Shown here in pieces: positions 14,061-21,481 of a stretch of DNA of 23,604 nt. The notes under the pieces are model-generated. The model had not been told where the DNA came from. It searched no databases and saw only the letters and a program-made list of their open reading frames with translations. Source of the DNA: a virus; the IMG/VR virus record IMGVR_UViG_3300037069_000697, positions 1 to 23,604 of that record. One strand, given 5' to 3'. The position numbers were made by a program, and so were the translations under genes. The stretch's first letter is position 1. Every line of letters begins with the position of its first letter.

Positions 14061-17049
14061 GTTTTTGTCCTACGATTAAGTTAAAACCTGATAGGGTGAG
14101 ACCTGCTCCAGCTTGAATACCAAGACTTGGATCGTAGATCTCAGCGATAGATATTTGAAATGACTCACATTTCTGCTTTTGTGGAAACACCCTAGCCTCG
14201 AAGGTTCTGCTAGCGCCCCCCCACACGTTGCTGGAGCCCCAGAGTTGATCTCCGCCCCAAGCTGGACCTGGGTAGATAGGGGACACCATTGTGGATTGTA
14301 AGGCTGCTGAATCGTAATCATAAGACAGTTGTACATTCAACTTAAATGGTGTTACATATCCACCAAGTAGATTGATCTCGTACAAACGTTGAAAACCTTG
14401 AAGTCCTGCTAAGTTAGCCCAGCCAGTGGTAAAGGACATAAGAACAGGGTTAGAACCGTCTAGATATTGACCCGGTGTTTCTTGAAGTACTTGCCCTAAA
14501 GCATTGATGTAGGTATGGAGGTTGTTATAAATGGTACTGGAGATGGCGGGAATACCAACAAAGCTACCCCATTGTCCGTAGAAGTAGTCGTACATGAGGG
14601 TGATGCCGGAGTCAAGTGTAAATCTAACTTGATTGGTGGTGGGGATGTTCTCAGCGGATTGAACTGTGGCGCCTAAAGTGAGTCCTTCGACCGGCGACCC
14701 GATATATTGGGTTGATAGGTCACGGCCCACAAGCCAAATGCCCTTATCAGACTGAAACATAAGGCCTTGAGGAGTGAATACAATCGATTTCTCATTGGTA
14801 CATCCTACAACTGAATTGATTAAGGTAAAGTCTGAGTAAGAAGAGTTAGAGCCAGTATTATCTGGACCAATACCGTTGATGTAGCCTAATGCATCCTTCT
14901 TAAAGATGATAAGCTTATCATCCATCGGAGCGAGTGCAGTGACAGGACCTGTAGACCCTTGTGAGCCTGTAGTAGGTGCGATGTATAAAGTGAGTAAGTC
15001 AGACATTTCGACAGGTGTTGCCTCAATCACTTGCTTGGAGAACCACAATAGATTGGTGTCCTCTGCATCTACCAGCCATAAACGATTATTGAATAACGTC
15101 ATGATGCTTGAGGATGGAGGAGCTATGTCCTCTATGACTCCACCAGTGGTGTAAATGATTGGGTTGCCTAAGATCTGTGCATCAGTCGCTGTGTCGGTGA
15201 TAGTGATGTAATCAACTGTAGGGTCATTGAAAATCGGTACTTGATCTGGAGATTGAATAGCATAATAAATCTGCTGAGCTGCTGACCATCGATACACTAC
15301 TATCTTAACCGGGTTAGCGGTTTTATAAGTGAGACGAAGTGTAGGTACGTATATGAGGTTAGATCCAGGACTTCCTGCACTAACGGGTATTGAGGGGGCC
15401 GAACGAAACACGTTTCCAGCATTATCCGCCCACTCATAGGTCACTTGATAAAAATCTGTGCCTGTTGTACTCGTATTAACACTGTCGGGCCATAAGAAGA
15501 AGTTTTGCTCAGTGATGGTATATCCATCGTAGCCTGATATGAAACCACCGGTTAGGTTTAGGTTAGTTCCAATCTCAGTTGAGTCCACCATATCTACATT
15601 TAAATTGAATGACACCAGGTTGAGGCCTGTTTGTGAGTAAACTGGTGTAGTTGACGCAGTGGGAAGCCCTTGAGTCTTGTTTGTCCCTGCTATTAAGTCC
15701 TTGATTAGGTAACCAATTTGGGCTGTCCCGTTGTTAAGGGAGATACTTGGGAGGCCCTTGGTGTCATATCCTCCACCGTTGCTATATGCAATGCGAGATA
15801 TCACTTGACCTAAGCCATTAATTAAGAAGTAGGAGGGCTGATAAGGTGATTGGTAGGCTACTAAGGTGTAGGATTGTCCGTTGTAAAGGAGTGCCTTAGA
15901 GGCAAGACCTACAGATCTTACTAAGATTGACGCCGTCCCTACAGTACCAGACTGAGTCAAGGTGTTTTGGCTTAAGAAGTGGGTAGGAATTGCAGTGTTA
16001 TACCCATAATAGTTATCAGCCTCTGCCAGTATGGTAAGCTTTGCATTCTGGGCCGTGCAGGTAATGTTGAGATAGGTTGTAGCAGGAGCTGTTAATGCGC
16101 TTAATGGTATCGCAGTTGGGGCCAGAACAGTCGCCATGTTGAATGTCAAGGCAAATGCCCTGGCTGAAGTTGCGTTTGCTGTGTAGTATGCCGCCCATAT
16201 GATTGGGGTCGATGGATTGGTTTGATCCACAGTCATCGACATCATCGTGCAGTTCTCTCCTGACACGGTGTGAGGAGCACCTAGTATTAAGTTGTTATTT
16301 AGTGTTTTCAGTTGTATTGATTGACCACCAGATGCAGTGGGGTATGCAATGAATAACTGGTTACTGTAGACGACGCCGTCCCAAGATACTGTCGTGGAGG
16401 ACTCGTAAGAGGCAACGATCTCAGCGATTGGCTTAGGTCCGCTAGGATTATTCATGCTTATAGCCGTGTACCAAAGAGCGCTAGTGCCCCCTGTTACGTT
16501 TGTAAACACGATGATGAAGTATACCCCTACAATGAAGACGCGAGGGCTTCCAGTGACTGTTCCGCCAGCCTGAGCGGGTATTAGAGTGGGTGCTACAATG
16601 TTCTGACCTGTCACACTGTCGGCTATAGCATATTTGTATGCGATGCCTGAGGGTAGGTTATCTGTATACACTGTGCATACGAGACCGTTTGAGGCGACTT
16701 GGGTATCTACTTGAGATTGATTTGTGTTAGATCTTATGAGAGGTAGAGTGGATAAAGATATGGGCTGAATGTTGCCTTTGTCTACCCAGACTTTGTTAGC
16801 TGATTCATAAGCATTAAGGCTTGTCCCAATAGCGGTGAGGTCACCATTGAACGTTGTTAGGAAAGTGTTACTTTTATCGGGTAGGTTTGTGAGTAAACCA
16901 TATCCGTTGCGCTTTGTGAGTCTACCACCAACATCAAATACTGAGTTTTGTAAGGACGAGAACTTCCCGAGGCTAACCTGGTTAGGGTCAGTCTTAAGAT
17001 CGAGGCCTTGAGAGAAGTTGATGTTCAGTGGTTGCTTTTGCAATGGCAT
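14020..17049 (-). CDS. Tail nozzle / stabilisation-type beta-propeller protein
   Basis: A 1009-residue, almost wholly beta-strand virion protein. The N-terminus (PLNINFSQGLDLKTDPNQ, LGKFSSLQNSVFDVGGRLTK, RNGYGLL) is the conserved opening of podoviral tail-tube or stabilisation proteins. Repeated strand-turn units rich in Tyr, Trp and Thr follow to about residue 850, consistent with a propeller like T7 gp12 or P22 gp10. It should form the distal tube or nozzle beyond the adaptor. The gene order adaptor, small protein, fibre, nozzle supports this. There is no SD before its ATG; instead its first codons lie over the promoter of the plus-strand lipoprotein gene. Confidence 0.65.
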   Translation of the reverse strand: MPLQKQPLNINFSQGLDLKTDPNQVSLGKFSSLQNSVFDVGGRLTKRNGYGLLTNLPDKSNTFLTTFNGDLTAIGTSLNAYESANKVWVDKGNIQPISLSTLPLIRSNTNQSQVDTQVASNGLVCTVYTDNLPSGIAYKYAIADSVTGQNIVAPTLIPAQAGGTVTGSPRVFIVGVYFIIVFTNVTGGTSALWYTAISMNNPSGPKPIAEIVASYESSTTVSWDGVVYSNQLFIAYPTASGGQSIQLKTLNNNLILGAPHTVSGENCTMMSMTVDQTNPSTPIIWAAYYTANATSARAFALTFNMATVLAPTAIPLSALTAPATTYLNITCTAQNAKLTILAEADNYYGYNTAIPTHFLSQNTLTQSGTVGTASILVRSVGLASKALLYNGQSYTLVAYQSPYQPSYFLINGLGQVISRIAYSNGGGYDTKGLPSISLNNGTAQIGYLIKDLIAGTNKTQGLPTASTTPVYSQTGLNLVSFNLNVDMVDSTEIGTNLNLTGGFISGYDGYTITEQNFFLWPDSVNTSTTGTDFYQVTYEWADNAGNVFRSAPSIPVSAGSPGSNLIYVPTLRLTYKTANPVKIVVYRWSAAQQIYYAIQSPDQVPIFNDPTVDYITITDTATDAQILGNPIIYTTGGVIEDIAPPSSSIMTLFNNRLWLVDAEDTNLLWFSKQVIEATPVEMSDLLTLYIAPTTGSQGSTGPVTALAPMDDKLIIFKKDALGYINGIGPDNTGSNSSYSDFTLINSVVGCTNEKSIVFTPQGLMFQSDKGIWLVGRDLSTQYIGSPVEGLTLGATVQSAENIPTTNQVRFTLDSGITLMYDYFYGQWGSFVGIPAISSTIYNNLHTYINALGQVLQETPGQYLDGSNPVLMSFTTGWANLAGLQGFQRLYEINLLGGYVTPFKLNVQLSYDYDSAALQSTMVSPIYPGPAWGGDQLWGSSNVWGGASRTFEARVFPQKQKCESFQISIAEIYDPSLGIQAGAGLTLSGFNLIVGQKRGSRTNNSGRSFG

Positions 17050-17061
17050 ATAGTGTATACT
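17032..17061 (+). promoter_or_regulatory. Sigma70-like promoter for the plus-strand lipoprotein gene
   Basis: TTGCTT (17032-17037), 18-bp spacer, TATACT (17056-17061). The predicted transcription start falls at about 17068, on the A of the gene's ATG, implying a leaderless mRNA. The box lies inside the first codons of the antisense nozzle gene. A TTGCTTTTGCAATG element covers the -35 and part of the spacer. Confidence 0.45.
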
Positions 17062-17067
17062 TTACTT

Positions 17068-17397
17068 ATGAGACACTTTATATTTATTATATTGTTTTTC
17101 GTTGGTTGTGGGCAAGCTCCAGGCGCCGCAACTTTGCCCACCACCACTTTTAATGAAAGTGCTTGCGAGATTCAAGATAGTTGCACACATGCCGCTGTAC
17201 CTGGATATCAATGTCTCTCTAGTCTGCATACTGTGAGCGCTACCAAATGCATAATTACTAGAGAGGATTGGCAATACAGCAGTGGATGTACCTCTGATAA
17301 CCTTACCCAAACCTGTGGCGGAGGCTGGAGCGGTGGACCCAGCTACCCATGCTGTAAGATTGTTCAAGGCCCTGGAGCTGCAAGTAATTTTAACTAA
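17068..17397 (+). CDS. Cys-rich lipoprotein (moron-like)
   Basis: A 109-residue product. MRHFIFIILFFVGCGQAPG is a short signal peptide with lipobox FVGC (Cys14), so the mature protein should be lipidated. The mature part has further Cys in spaced pairs (ACEIQDSC, YQC, KC, GC, TC, PCC), suggesting disulfides and export. An upstream in-frame ATG at 17008 is unlikely because the lipobox would then be internal. The gene is antisense inside the late block between fibre and nozzle genes, with its own promoter and no SD. Phage lipoproteins in such positions often block superinfection; that role is inferred here. The complementary frame (17062-17403) looks like its shadow. Confidence 0.6.
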   Translation: MRHFIFIILFFVGCGQAPGAATLPTTTFNESACEIQDSCTHAAVPGYQCLSSLHTVSATKCIITREDWQYSSGCTSDNLTQTCGGGWSGGPSYPCCKIVQGPGAASNFN

Positions 17398-17405
17398 AGT
17401 CATAA

Positions 17406-18449
17406 CTAAGTTCTTGCACCTACAGCTATTACGCTGAAAGCTTGATTAGACCCGCCAGTTCCTATAGTACAAGAGCCTGTCGAGACAGAAATAACTGACG
17501 TAAAAGCTCCCGAGCCATATGCAGCACAAGCAACTACTGAGGGAATGCTTCCAAAAATTACTGTGTCAAAAGACACTACCGCCGATCCAGCAGAAAACGA
17601 AACAATGCTCATTCCATTACCACTTAATCGAGTTCCAGAAGCATTAAATGATGCAGCTAAAATTAAGGTGCCTACTCCACCTGGTGTGTTTGGTGTTCCG
17701 ACAGCTATAGGTAAAGTGCCTGACTTATTTGCACTTCCTGGTATATTGGCATTTGTGGCACTACCTAAGATGGTGTTGGCCCCCGTGGTATCTATTGAAG
17801 CTGCAATTGCGTCCGCGCCTGTAACCGTCATGCTCTGACCCACCATGTCGTAGGTGATGCTCCCCATGTTACCTGACGTATCTAAAGTCATTACATTAGT
17901 TTGAGCTGGGATAACCGGCAGTGTTAACGAATAGCTAGCTGCCATCGCATTTGGTGGTTGTAAGGTTAAGAAATTGGAGTTAGCTACATTGTTGCCTAAT
18001 AGGATAGATCCAGCCTGTATGTTGGCAGGGGTGAGTGCTGCTGAGTCTACAACTAAGACACCGCCGATGAAGGAGGCAGAGGCTGTCCCACTTGAGATCC
18101 CTGAGGTGGTAGCGTTGATAGCCCCTCCCTTAGTGATCTGAATTACGTTTCCGTTACCATCTACAAAGTAAAGATCCACACCGAATGCATATTGATTCAA
18201 GTTAGGAGGTGTCGAAGTCTGAACAGTGTAGCCGATAGATGCAGCCCCAGTTAGGCTGTTGTCATTCATTGGTAGGTTACTGTTAATGTTGATGGCGGCG
18301 GGTGTAATCAATACGCCCGAGCCTGCCACATGGCTGTGTGCATCTATAATAGTTAATGAATTGTTAACATCTTGGGCGTATTCGGGTCCCGGCTCAGTGC
18401 CAACACCGGGTATGATGAGTGCCATGTTAGGGCTAGTAGTATATGACAT
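17406..18449 (-). CDS. Tail fibre protein
   Basis: A 347-residue virion protein. The N-terminus (PNMALIIPGVGTEPGPEYAQ, then INDSL-like NNSLTIIDAHSHVAGSGV and LITPAAININ) is a conserved opening of phage tail fibres. The DAHSHVAGSG segment has an H-x-H that might bind metal. The middle is a repetitive Gly/Ser/Thr beta region, and residues from about 260 form a beta-rich tip (FSAGSAVVSFDTVIFGSIPS). It starts directly after the stop of the 98-residue tail protein with no gap. It probably links to the adaptor/nozzle region and contacts the host. Confidence 0.75.
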   Translation of the reverse strand: MSYTTSPNMALIIPGVGTEPGPEYAQDVNNSLTIIDAHSHVAGSGVLITPAAININSNLPMNDNSLTGAASIGYTVQTSTPPNLNQYAFGVDLYFVDGNGNVIQITKGGAINATTSGISSGTASASFIGGVLVVDSAALTPANIQAGSILLGNNVANSNFLTLQPPNAMAASYSLTLPVIPAQTNVMTLDTSGNMGSITYDMVGQSMTVTGADAIAASIDTTGANTILGSATNANIPGSANKSGTLPIAVGTPNTPGGVGTLILAASFNASGTRLSGNGMSIVSFSAGSAVVSFDTVIFGSIPSVVACAAYGSGAFTSVISVSTGSCTIGTGGSNQAFSVIAVGART

Positions 18450-18746
18450 TTAGAAAACCGCCAGTGATATGGTAGCAGGTCCGCTGCTCACCAAAGTTAG
18501 AGTTAGGTTATTGAATGGGGCAGAACGATACAGACTGATAGCCGCCGTAACGTCCGTTATAAACCACCCCTGTTGAGTCTGCCCTAACTTGTGGTTAATT
18601 ACGTTGGTACCTGTTGTTATTGTTATGTTTTTCAAAATAGACATGTTAGTGGTCGGATTTGCAAGCACAGGGTTGAGCTGCGCAGTCCACTTGGTCTGGA
18701 GAAGCATGAGATTGGTATTAGGATCTTGGAATATTGGCAGAGCCAT
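18450..18746 (-). CDS. Small tail-associated protein
   Basis: A 98-residue product beginning MALPIFQDPNTNLMLLQTKW. The pattern LLQTKWTAQLNPVLANP, ITTGTNVINHKLGQTQQGW, then FNNLTLTLVSSGPATISLAVF is a recognisable family in podoviruses next to fibre and adaptor genes, usually annotated only as a structural or hypothetical protein. The start at 18746 is chosen over the frame start at 18773 because AGGTGG lies 8 bases upstream and the ATG shares one base with the preceding stop (TAATG). Function beyond virion association is unknown. Confidence 0.65.
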   Translation of the reverse strand: MALPIFQDPNTNLMLLQTKWTAQLNPVLANPTTNMSILKNITITTGTNVINHKLGQTQQGWFITDVTAAISLYRSAPFNNLTLTLVSSGPATISLAVF

Positions 18747-19780
18747 TAAAATCCACCTATAGAGCCGTTCCATCCACCACCTGAGCCGAAACTACTCGTA
18801 CCTCGGGTGTTGCTAATGGTGTCAGGCTGCCCTACGTCTTTATTCACTGCTGAGGATTGAATGCGTGCTTGCACATCTTGGAGCTGTAATGCTAAAACGG
18901 ATATATCCGACTCTTCTTTAGTGAGAGCTAAGATTGCAGCTCTGAGAATCACGTACTCAAGCCATCCTGAGTATCCAATGGTTGTAATATCAGTATCTTG
19001 CAGAAGCTGAGGAAGTCTAGGTATGTATAGGAGTTGAATGACTTGGTTAGCAGAGGGGGTAGGGATAAACTCGATTGAGTTTCCCATGAGCCTGTACCTG
19101 GAATTAAACACCCCATAGCCTGCAGAGCCAGAGTTTGGATAGATGTAGTTGTTTCTATCAATGAAGTTGTATCTATCTATAGTTACAAAGGAATTATTGT
19201 TTGTATAAACTGATAGATCTACACCGAGTAGCTTGTAGAATGGTGCTGCTATGAACGGGGCGTTGTTTTGGTCTGTAAAGCTTAGGACACCGTTGGGTAG
19301 GGGGTATCTGAACGTGGTGCCGTCTGTCGTAAACCTTGCACGTGGTGCCATAAAGTAATCCTCGTAGGAGGTTACCAGTATGTCATAGAGGGCGTATATT
19401 GATTGGTTGATGTAGGAATTCCATTCAACGTTAGTGACAAAGTTAGAGCCAACTCTATCTGCACGTTGTTGTGCGCTAAGTCTTAGCTGTCCTAAAGACA
19501 TCTCTGCGGTAGGTGTAGTGACAACTGACAGGGCAGTACTGTAAATTCCAGTGCCTGAGACGTTGACTCCTGCCATCTGGTAGTAGTATTGGGTTCCTAC
19601 CGTAACGGCAGTGTCTAAATAACTAGGTGTTGCGGGTGTGGCTACTACGGTAAAGTTAATGCCGTCTATGCTTCTCTGAATTGAATAGGATAAGGCTCCT
19701 GAAGTTAAGTCTGCTGAGACATAATTCTGGAAGTTACCAGTTTGCACTGTAAAGTTGTTAGGTATACCTGGAACAGCCAT
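18746..19780 (-). CDS. Head-tail adaptor-like protein with N-terminal FN3 domain
   Basis: A 344-residue protein in two parts. Residues about 3-88 form a fibronectin type III-like domain (PGIPNNFTVQTG, SYSIQRSIDGINFTVVA, TPSYLDTAVTVGTQYYYQ, V-STGIYSTALSV). Residues about 95-300 (GQLRLSAQQRADRVGSNFVT, EWNSYINQSIYALYDILVTS, FRYPLPNG, FYKLLGVDL) are the helical/beta core of podoviral adaptor or tail-tubular-A-type proteins that join portal to nozzle. The tail is Gly/Ser-rich. An added Ig/FN3 domain on the adaptor is less usual and could project for weak surface binding. The SD region GGTGGGG can be sequestered in a hairpin (19787-19833). Confidence 0.65.
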   Translation of the reverse strand: MAVPGIPNNFTVQTGNFQNYVSADLTSGALSYSIQRSIDGINFTVVATPATPSYLDTAVTVGTQYYYQMAGVNVSGTGIYSTALSVVTTPTAEMSLGQLRLSAQQRADRVGSNFVTNVEWNSYINQSIYALYDILVTSYEDYFMAPRARFTTDGTTFRYPLPNGVLSFTDQNNAPFIAAPFYKLLGVDLSVYTNNNSFVTIDRYNFIDRNNYIYPNSGSAGYGVFNSRYRLMGNSIEFIPTPSANQVIQLLYIPRLPQLLQDTDITTIGYSGWLEYVILRAAILALTKEESDISVLALQLQDVQARIQSSAVNKDVGQPDTISNTRGTSSFGSGGGWNGSIGGF

Positions 19781-19786
19781 TTAGAT

Positions 19787-19833
19787 CCCCACCAAAGGTA
19801 GGGGTATCTACTGTTTAAGCTTTACCCCTACCT
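19787..19833 (-). promoter_or_regulatory. Two-state hairpin covering the SD of the adaptor gene
   Basis: On the minus strand, an 11-bp stem can form between 19833-19823 (AGGTAGGGGTA) and 19806-19796 (TACCCCTACCT) with a 16-base loop. The second arm can instead pair with the ribosome-binding region: CCCC-T-ACC (19804-19797), loop TTT, GGT-GGGG (19793-19787), just before ATCTAA and the ATG at 19780. The two folds exclude each other. The rest of the 19781-19900 gap shows no gene. Confidence 0.45.
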
Positions 19834-19900
19834 ACGATAAAAGAGTTGGGTCATCACTAGGTGTGAGGCCTAGGAGAGGAATAACCAACCCATAATAGAA

Positions 19901-20296
19901 TTAGTAACTTAAAGCGCTATCGTTCAATTCGATCTGTAGCAAGATGATCTCGCCTGAAGCTGGGTCAGTAGCTGTTCCAGCTAGATTGGTAACGAGTTGG
20001 ATACTAGGAGAAGCAAAACTAGCGCTGTTATCAGCAGCGATGTACAAGCTAGGAGCAGCTGGAGCAGATGACCCAGAGTTAATAATGTGTCTTACCATTA
20101 AAAGTGCGCCATATGCAGAGCTAAGAGACACTGTGTAGTGTCCTGCTGAGGTGCGGGTAATGCTTGAGATACCTTGTCCGGTACCAGCAACTAATGTAGG
20201 TGCTCCAGAAGCGCCGATTGAGATTTTAGCGCTAAGCTCTACTCGTTTAGCTGCGTAACTATATGAAAACTGTGATCTGCCACGAAAATTGGCCAT
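19901..20296 (-). CDS. Small virion structural protein
   Basis: A 131-residue protein opening MANFRGRSQFSYSYAAKRVE, with ISSITRTSAGHYTVSLSSAY in the middle and Ala/Ser-rich strands after it. This opening and the SITR-x-SAG-x-YT motif recur in phage structural-gene blocks upstream of adaptor genes. The product is usually annotated as hypothetical or minor head protein. There is no signal peptide or membrane segment. It is the first gene of the late block in this window, with SD AGAGGAAC. It is preceded by about 230 gene-free bases with inverted repeats and late-motif copy 1, so it probably heads the late transcript. Confidence 0.6.
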   Translation of the reverse strand: MANFRGRSQFSYSYAAKRVELSAKISIGASGAPTLVAGTGQGISSITRTSAGHYTVSLSSAYGALLMVRHIINSGSSAPAAPSLYIAADNSASFASPSIQLVTNLAGTATDPASGEIILLQIELNDSALSY

Positions 20297-20366
20297 GATA
20301 TGTTCCTCTTTTAAACAATTAACCCGGTGTTTACGGGAGGTGTGAGGTTTTACGTAATCAAAGGCC

Positions 20367-20424
20367 CCCCTAGACTACGAGAATATAGTGTACCCATATT
20401 CAAAAGTGTCATATAGTCTAGGGG
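20367..20424 (-). promoter_or_regulatory. Late control region: inverted repeat flanking late-motif copy 1
   Basis: An 11-bp perfect inverted repeat, CCCCTAGACTA (20367-20377) and TAGTCTAGGGG (20414-20424), encloses a 6-bp hairpin GAATAT/ATATTC (20381-20386/20396-20401). The minus strand carries motif copy 1, TAGACTATATGACA (20420-20407), followed 19 bp later by TATATT (20387-20382), a possible -10. A further 10-base inverted repeat links TATAGTGTAC (20384-20393) to GTACACTATA (20496-20505). The interval 20297-20524 holds no gene. Confidence 0.5.
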
Positions 20425-20524
20425 CAGTGCGGTAGGAGACTCGTTTAGTTGAAACGAATCAAGAAGTTAGCTAATTGTGTGGCAAGTAGGCAGAAGTACA
20501 CTATAATTTGAATTAATGAGGATC

Positions 20525-20707
20525 TCATTTCATTCTCCTTATAGTAGAGTGTGCATTAAGATCGTCGCAGGTGATTTGCGCGGGAATGATATCTGGCCAA
20601 ACTGTGTGAATACGTTTATCTTGGATATTAACTACTAAGAATTTGTGAGCTAGGTCGCTTTCTTGGCTAAATACTCGAATAATCATGAATAATGGCTTCT
20701 TTTCCAT
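20525..20707 (-). CDS. Small hypothetical protein (tandem paralogue 1)
   Basis: A 60-residue product. KFLVVNIQDKRIHTVW followed by PAQITCDDLNAH aligns with VIIVNNLTGKTHSIW and AAQIAKDLNRL in the next gene upstream, so the two are likely a tandem duplication. The pattern of short strand, H-x-x-W, then helix suggests a compact alpha/beta domain; no known family. The SD AAGGAGG is strong, but part of it lies in the loop of a 6-bp hairpin (20713-20729). It should be co-transcribed with the neighbour from the promoter at 20988-21016. Confidence 0.55.
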   Translation of the reverse strand: MEKKPLFMIIRVFSQESDLAHKFLVVNIQDKRIHTVWPDIIPAQITCDDLNAHSTIRRMK

Positions 20708-20712
20708 ACTAA

Positions 20713-20729
20713 AAGTCCTCCTTGGACTT
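20713..20729 (-). promoter_or_regulatory. Hairpin presenting the Shine-Dalgarno of the 20707 start
   Basis: Minus strand AAGTCC (20729-20724), loop AAGGA, GGACTT (20718-20713). The SD AAGGAGG occupies loop and first stem bases, 7 bases before the ATG, so folding or protein binding here could control translation. Confidence 0.35.
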
Positions 20730-20743
20730 ATTTTGTTACTGCT

Positions 20744-20965
20744 TTACAACTTTGAGGCTAGTTTAATCGGGGTCAGTCTATTAAGATCTTTTGCTATTTG
20801 AGCGGCTTTCGAGAAGCTTCTCCAAATGGAGTGGGTTTTTCCTGTAAGGTTGTTTACTATTATAACCTCTCCTAAGCCTGACTTTTCACTATCCGGAAAC
20901 GGTTTTACGGAGTACATTTCTTTTGGTGTAACAGACTCGCTTTGTCTTTGGCCATTATTACTCAT
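20744..20965 (-). CDS. Small hypothetical protein (tandem paralogue 2)
   Basis: A 73-residue product with a polar N-terminus (MSNNGQRQSESVTPKEM). The body contains GEVIIVNNLTGKTHSIWRSF and AAQIAKDLNRLTPI, which matches the 60-residue neighbour. No catalytic or metal motif. A clear SD (AGGAGAGAG) and a full sigma70-like promoter directly upstream mark it as the first gene of a two-gene unit. Function unknown; small early phage proteins of this type often modify host enzymes (inference from size and position only). Confidence 0.6.
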   Translation of the reverse strand: MSNNGQRQSESVTPKEMYSVKPFPDSEKSGLGEVIIVNNLTGKTHSIWRSFSKAAQIAKDLNRLTPIKLASKL

Positions 20966-20987
20966 GTCTTCTCTCTCCTATGTTTAA

Positions 20988-21016
20988 AGTATATTGCAAA
21001 TTGCACGACTAGTCAA
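20988..21016 (-). promoter_or_regulatory. Sigma70-like promoter P5
   Basis: Minus strand TTGACT (21016-21011), 17-bp spacer, TATACT (20993-20988). The -35 overlaps the TAG stop of the gene ending at 21009. The spacer contains ATTGCA-AAT-TGCA (plus strand 20993-21005), like the palindromes near 23509. Confidence 0.7.
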
Positions 21017-21236
21017 TAGAACCTATCAGCATGTAATCTACCAATTCTTTGGTGTCTCTACTCTGTGGAAACTCCGGTGCGCCTGCATAGTAATCTGTTT
21101 TAGACTTCTCAGAGTCCTTAATCTTAAGCTGCTTATCACCGCAACGAATGCAGTTTAGGTATCCCATTTCAGACTTCTTAGGAATGTACCGTTCCCATTG
21201 ATGATTGCAGTAGGTGCAGGTCAGGTGGATGATCAT
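21009..21236 (-). CDS. Small zinc-ribbon protein
   Basis: A 75-residue protein with two CxxC knuckles, C7-T-Y-C10 and C29-I-R-C32, in a short beta context (HLTCTYCNHQWERYIP, MGYLNCIRCGDKQLKI). This is a typical zinc ribbon that could bind nucleic acid or a protein partner. The remaining C-terminal half is polar and ends LVDYMLIGSID. It starts in an ATGA overlap with the preceding gene and is the last gene of a three-gene unit. Confidence 0.65.
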   Translation of the reverse strand: MIIHLTCTYCNHQWERYIPKKSEMGYLNCIRCGDKQLKIKDSEKSKTDYYAGAPEFPQSRDTKELVDYMLIGSID

Positions 21237-21481
21237 ATATGGTTACATCCCCTAAGTTCCGTTATTTTATAGAAGTGCTTAAGTCGATCCATAAAAGAAT
21301 CGAGCTGAGGCGTAAATCCATAGATCTCACCTAGGTATTGGGCCACTACTATGATAGGCACGCCAGTCGCCACAGCAACACTGCCGATAAACTCGCGGCG
21401 TTCGATATCATCCTTCTTAGCCTTAAACATTAACTCTATGGATTTCATGTTAACGCGGTAGTCGTTAGCATTGACTATCAT
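21233..21481 (-). CDS. Small hypothetical protein
   Basis: An 82-residue product. A charged first third (MKSIELMFKAKKDDIERREF) is followed by a hydrophobic stretch GSVAVATGVPIIVVAQYLG and a polar end. The stretch may be a buried helix or a helix-turn-helix-like element (AVATGVPIIVVAQYLGEIYG) rather than a membrane span. Not assigned to a family. It is joined to both neighbours by 4-base ATGA overlaps, so the three products are probably made in similar amounts. Confidence 0.55.
   Translation of the reverse strand: MIVNANDYRVNMKSIELMFKAKKDDIERREFIGSVAVATGVPIIVVAQYLGEIYGFTPQLDSFMDRLKHFYKITELRGCNHI

Noticed and set aside
17062-17403. Minus-strand 113-codon frame in the gap between fibre and nozzle genes
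   Set aside because: It has no SD and no recognisable composition, and is fully antisense to a frame with a signal peptide, lipobox and promoter; treated as a shadow.
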